A stretch of DNA of 8,863 bases, taken from positions 1 through 8,863 of the forward strand of contig CAIOSS010000424.1 of assembly GCA_903860995.1 (NCBI GenBank), given 5' to 3'. The translations under genes and the position numbers were made by a program. Shown one piece after another: positions 6,177 to 8,863 of this stretch (positions are counted from its first letter, which is position 1; each line of letters begins with the position of its first letter). The notes under the pieces were generated by a model. It was not told the origin of the DNA, did not search any database, and saw only the letters and a list, made by a program, of their open reading frames with translations. The stretch comes from an uncultured delta proteobacterium. Lineage in GTDB: Bacteria; Myxococcota_A; Polyangia; Polyangiales; Ga0077539.

Positions 6177-7177
6177 CAGTCGCGCTCGTGGCCCGCGGCG
6201 CGGGTCATCAGGTCGTGCACCGCGGCCCGCAGCGGCTTGTCCTGGTACAGCGCCAGGTACACCTGCTCGGTGATGGGCATCGAGACGCCCTCGCGCTGCG
6301 AGAGGTCCCACGCGCTCTTCGCGGTGCGCACGCCTTCGGCCACCTGGCGCATCTCGCCGAGGATGTGGGACAGCGGTCGCCCCCGGCCCAGCTCGAAGCC
6401 CACGTGCCGGTTGCGCGAGAGGTCGCCGGTGCAGGTGAGCACCAGGTCGCCCATGCCCGCGAGGCCCGCCAGCGTGAGGGCGTCGCCGCCCATCTTCATC
6501 GTCAGCCGCGCGATCTCCGCGAGGCCGCGGGTGATGAGCGCCGCCCGGGTGTTGTGCCCGAAGCCCAGCCCGTCGCTCGCGCCCGCCGCGATGGCCACGA
6601 CGTTCTTGAGCGCGCCGCCCACCTCCACGCCCACCACGTCGTCGCTCAGGTAGACCCGGAAGCGGTCGTCGGTCCAGAAGACCTCCTGCACCACCCGGGC
6701 GAGCGCGAGGTCGCGCGCCGCGGCCACCACCACCGTCGGCAGCCCCGCGGCCACCTCGCGCGCGAACGACGGCCCCGACAGCGCCACGAAGCTCTGCTTC
6801 GACCACGGCACCTCCGCGGCGATCATCTCGTGCACGAACTCCAGCGAGTCCTGCTCGATGCCCTTCGTCGCGCTCACCACCGGCACGCCGACGGGGATGT
6901 GCCCCGAGGCCGCGCGCAGCACCTCCCGCAGCCCGTGCGTGGGCACCGCCACCAGCAGCATCTCCGCGCCCTCAAGCGCCTCGTCGAGGGCCGCCGTCGC
7001 CCGCAGCGAGTCGGAGAAGAAAGCCCCCGGGAGGAAGGTGGCGTTCTCCCGCGACGCCTGGATGGCCGCCGCGAGCTCGGGCCGCCGACCCCACAGGGCC
7101 ACCGCGTGGCCGTTGTCCGAGAGCACCTTCGCCAGGGCGCTGCCCCAGCTGCCCGATCCGAGCACCGCGATCTTCAT
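6176..7177 (-). CDS. gpsA: NAD(P)-dependent glycerol-3-phosphate dehydrogenase GpsA
   Basis: GpsA reduces dihydroxyacetone phosphate to sn-glycerol 3-phosphate with NAD(P)H in the cytoplasm, supplying the backbone for phospholipid synthesis. The 333-residue product is close to the usual family length (E. coli 339) and appears complete. The N-terminal Rossmann domain opens MKIAVLGSGSWGSALA with the dinucleotide loop GSGSWG at 7-12. SATKGIE carries a conserved Lys105, and SGPSFA lies at 134-139. The C-terminal domain has GALKNVVAI with the presumed catalytic Lys191, GHNTRAALI at 207-215, GLAGMGDLVLTCTG at 238-251 and SRNRHVG at 254-260. No key residue appears missing. ATG 7177 is preceded by a strong CGGAGG at 7-nt spacing. 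The gene upstream on the same strand ends 58 nt away, so readthrough is possible, but an own promoter is equally plausible. The TGA stop abuts the twin palindrome. Confidence 0.98.
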   Translation of the reverse strand: MKIAVLGSGSWGSALAKVLSDNGHAVALWGRRPELAAAIQASRENATFLPGAFFSDSLRATAALDEALEGAEMLLVAVPTHGLREVLRAASGHIPVGVPVVSATKGIEQDSLEFVHEMIAAEVPWSKQSFVALSGPSFAREVAAGLPTVVVAAARDLALARVVQEVFWTDDRFRVYLSDDVVGVEVGGALKNVVAIAAGASDGLGFGHNTRAALITRGLAEIARLTMKMGGDALTLAGLAGMGDLVLTCTGDLSRNRHVGFELGRGRPLSHILGEMRQVAEGVRTAKSAWDLSQREGVSMPITEQVYLALYQDKPLRAAVHDLMTRAAGHERD

Positions 7178-7184
7178 GCGTGCG

Positions 7185-7190
7185 CCTCCG
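7185..7190 (-). promoter_or_regulatory. gpsA ribosome binding site CGGAGG
   Basis: On the minus strand, CGGAGG stands 7 nt before the gpsA ATG, near-ideal strength and spacing, and fixes the start. Its first three bases also belong to the 3' arm of a 7-bp hairpin (7188-7205), so access could depend on whether that hairpin is transcribed and folded. Confidence 0.8.
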
Positions 7191-7205
7191 TGCGCCCCCG
7201 CACGG
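7188..7205 (-). promoter_or_regulatory. Hairpin in the gpsA leader
   Basis: A perfect 7-bp GC-rich inverted repeat pairs CCGTGCG with CGCACGG around a GGGG loop (read on the minus strand). It lies 10 nt before the gpsA ATG and about 30 nt after the upstream stop codon. It could slow readthrough from the upstream gene or partly mask the ribosome site. No U-tract follows it. A TACCGT hexamer (minus strand, 7207-7202) overlaps it and could be a -10 box. If so, the transcript would start inside the repeat and the hairpin would not form in that mRNA. Confidence 0.4.
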
Positions 7206-7235
7206 TACCACCCACCACCGAAGGCAGACCGGCTT

Positions 7236-8863
7236 CTACAACGGCTCGTTGTCGCTGCGGCGCGCCATCACCCGCAGCCCGTTGCCGGGGTCGGCCACCA
7301 GCAGCGCCCACGGCTCGCTCGGCGAGGTGGGCTCCACCGGGAACATCCGCAGGTTGCCCGCGCCGTCGCCGCTCAGGGGGAGCGTTCCGCCGAAGGCCCC
7401 GCTGCGGGCGTTGATGATGGTGACCAGGGTCTGCCGCCCGACGGTGCCCACCGCGAGGTCGGGCACGTTGTCGCCGTCGAGGTCACCCGCGAGCGCCACC
7501 GGCCACCCGAAGGCCGTGCCCCGCTCGCGCGTCGGCGCCGAGACCGTGAGCATCGGCGTGCCGTTGGCGCCCGAGAGCACGATCACCGAGGCTGGCACGT
7601 CGTGCTGGTCGGTGCCCACGACGACGTCGGCGCGGTCGTCGCCGTTGACGTCGACGCCGAGCGCGAGGCTCTGCGCGGCGCGGCCCACCCGGCGGCACGA
7701 GGGCTCGGGCCACACGGGCGCGCCGCTGGCGCCGGAGTACAGCTGCACGCACCGCCGCGGGTCGCCGCCGCCGACGGCGTTGCCCGTCGGGCCGATGCCC
7801 ATGACCACGTCCGGGACCGAGTCGCCCGTGGCGTCGGGGCCCACCGCGAGCCCAAGCTCGACGGGCTGGCCGATGCGCCCCAGCGGGCTGGCGCCGCTCA
7901 CCGACCAGACCACCCGCTGCCGGCGGAGGCTCACCGCGCGCACCTGCGACGGCGCGCCCGGCCCGTCGGGCTCGGTGTACACGATCGCCACCACGTCGGC
8001 CTCGGCGCCGCGCACCGCGAAGCCGCCGCCGAGCGCGATGCCCCGCGCGCCCGGCACCGGGATGGTGCGCCAGACCCGCAGCGAGCGGGCGTCGATCACC
8101 ACGATGCCCGTCGCGTTGGCGGTGGTGGCCACGACGTCGTCGGTGCCGTCTCCCGTCACGTCGGGCACCACCCCGAGGTCGAAGCCCTCGCAGGCCACGA
8201 CGCCTCGGAACGACCCCAGCGTCGGCCCGCCGTTGAGGGGATGGATGACCACCGTGGGCCCCGCCTCGCCGCCGGGCAGGCAGCTCACCACGATGCGCTG
8301 CGCCGTCGACGGACCGCTCACGGCGGCGTGGCGCGCGAAGTCGGAGAGCGCGTCGGAGCCCGCGAGGCCGGCGCCAGGACCGAAGACCCGGAGCTGTTCG
8401 AGGTTGGACGCGGTGGGGGCCCCCGGGGCCGTCGCGGCGGCGGGCACGTCCGCGCGGTCGGCGGGCGAGCGCGGCGGATCGCCGTGGGGCGGAGGGACGT
8501 GCGGGGGCGTCGGGTCGGGGCCCGGCCGGAGCGCCAGGGCGATGCCGCCCAGCAGCGCGACGGCGCCGATGGCCGCGCCGATGAGGGCCCCAGGGGAGCG
8601 TCCGCCGCCCGGCGTGGGCGGCGCCTCGGGGCTCAGCCGATCGCCGCTGGTGCGCTCTCCCGGCGGGGCGGGCGGCGGGTGCAGGTCGAGGTCGAAGCTG
8701 GTCGCGAGCGGCGGCAGAGACGGGAGCGGCGACTCCCGGGGCGGACGCGGGCTCTCGTTGGCGAGGCCGACCTGGCGCTCGTTGGAGCCGCTGGCGCCGT
8801 TCTCGCGGCGAATCGCGACGGAGCTCCGCGAGCTGCCCTCTTCGCGCCCCTTGGTGGCGTCTA
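7236..8863 (-). CDS. Single-pass membrane protein with FG-GAP-like propeller, N-terminus beyond window
   Basis: The frame is open from the TAG at 7236-7238 to the window edge, giving 541 visible residues with the true start outside. A GTG at 8447 could open a shorter protein, but the upstream frame codes a coherent segment and has no better start. From the edge inward there is a Ser/Asn/Arg-rich then Pro-rich stretch of about 90 residues, presumably cytoplasmic. Next come one 21-residue membrane helix (8529-8591, Ala/Gly/Leu/Ile-rich), a Pro-rich linker, and a domain of about 400 residues. That domain has Asp/Gly loops typical of FG-GAP/integrin-alpha-like propellers: DVTGDGTDD (8136-8162), DATGDSVPD (7809-7835), DVNGDDRAD (7626-7652) and DLDGDNVPD (7458-7484), each followed by a V-V-x or L-A-V strand. 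A degenerate one (GAEADVVAIVY) lies between the first two. The loops probably bind calcium. A cytoplasmic effector such as a Ser/Thr kinase may lie beyond the edge, as in many myxobacterial receptors, but no kinase motif is visible. Confidence 0.82.
   Translation of the reverse strand, partial: DATKGREEGSSRSSVAIRRENGASGSNERQVGLANESPRPPRESPLPSLPPLATSFDLDLHPPPAPPGERTSGDRLSPEAPPTPGGGRSPGALIGAAIGAVALLGGIALALRPGPDPTPPHVPPPHGDPPRSPADRADVPAAATAPGAPTASNLEQLRVFGPGAGLAGSDALSDFARHAAVSGPSTAQRIVVSCLPGGEAGPTVVIHPLNGGPTLGSFRGVVACEGFDLGVVPDVTGDGTDDVVATTANATGIVVIDARSLRVWRTIPVPGARGIALGGGFAVRGAEADVVAIVYTEPDGPGAPSQVRAVSLRRQRVVWSVSGASPLGRIGQPVELGLAVGPDATGDSVPDVVMGIGPTGNAVGGGDPRRCVQLYSGASGAPVWPEPSCRRVGRAAQSLALGVDVNGDDRADVVVGTDQHDVPASVIVLSGANGTPMLTVSAPTRERGTAFGWPVALAGDLDGDNVPDLAVGTVGRQTLVTIINARSGAFGGTLPLSGDGAGNLRMFPVEPTSPSEPWALLVADPGNGLRVMARRSDNEPL

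Noticed and set aside
6188..7414. A 408-codon plus-strand open frame opposite gpsA
   Set aside because: It lies antisense to a gpsA with all family motifs, is His/Arg/Pro-rich, and has no recognisable domain; it is a GC-driven shadow.
8445..8447. GTG as the true start of the propeller protein
   Set aside because: The frame upstream remains open to the edge and encodes a plausible membrane helix with flanking Pro-rich linkers; starting at 8447 would remove any export signal.

Overview
The window is very GC-rich, with G or C at nearly every third codon position, and it is densely coding. It carries large Ala/Arg/Pro-rich envelope proteins, including a long lipoprotein, a FadL-type outer-membrane barrel, and a single-pass protein with an extracytoplasmic FG-GAP-like propeller. 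This combination and the codon use suggest a chromosomal segment of a Myxococcota bacterium (a Polyangiales or Sandaracinaceae-like relative is my guess). That placement is inferred from style; no taxonomic marker is present. I see no mobile element, phage gene, tRNA, rRNA or CRISPR array.

Layout. Positions 1-70 are a short leader with a possible promoter. A plus-strand run of five genes follows: a lipoprotein of about 1190 residues with no recognised family (71-3646); an OMPP1/FadL/TodX-family outer-membrane protein whose GTG start overlaps the lipoprotein stop by 4 nt (3643-5031); a YhbY/CRS1-YhbY RNA-binding protein (5048-5356); a small one-helix membrane protein with a possible PH-like domain (5406-5786); and a 101-residue soluble orphan (5824-6129). 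The 46-nt gap to the next gene is filled almost entirely by two tandem copies of a perfect palindrome (6133-6176). On the minus strand, gpsA (7177-6176) converges on that gap. Upstream of gpsA lies an edge-truncated gene (8863-7236) whose visible product has a Pro/Ser-rich segment, one membrane helix, a Pro-rich linker and about six FG-GAP-like blades.

How the parts relate. The lipoprotein and the FadL-like barrel are translationally coupled and probably act together at the outer membrane. YhbY (ribosome assembly) and GpsA (glycerol-3-phosphate for phospholipid synthesis) are housekeeping genes. The small genes between them have no assigned role. The least explained items are the lipoprotein/barrel pair, the twin palindrome and the truncated propeller protein.
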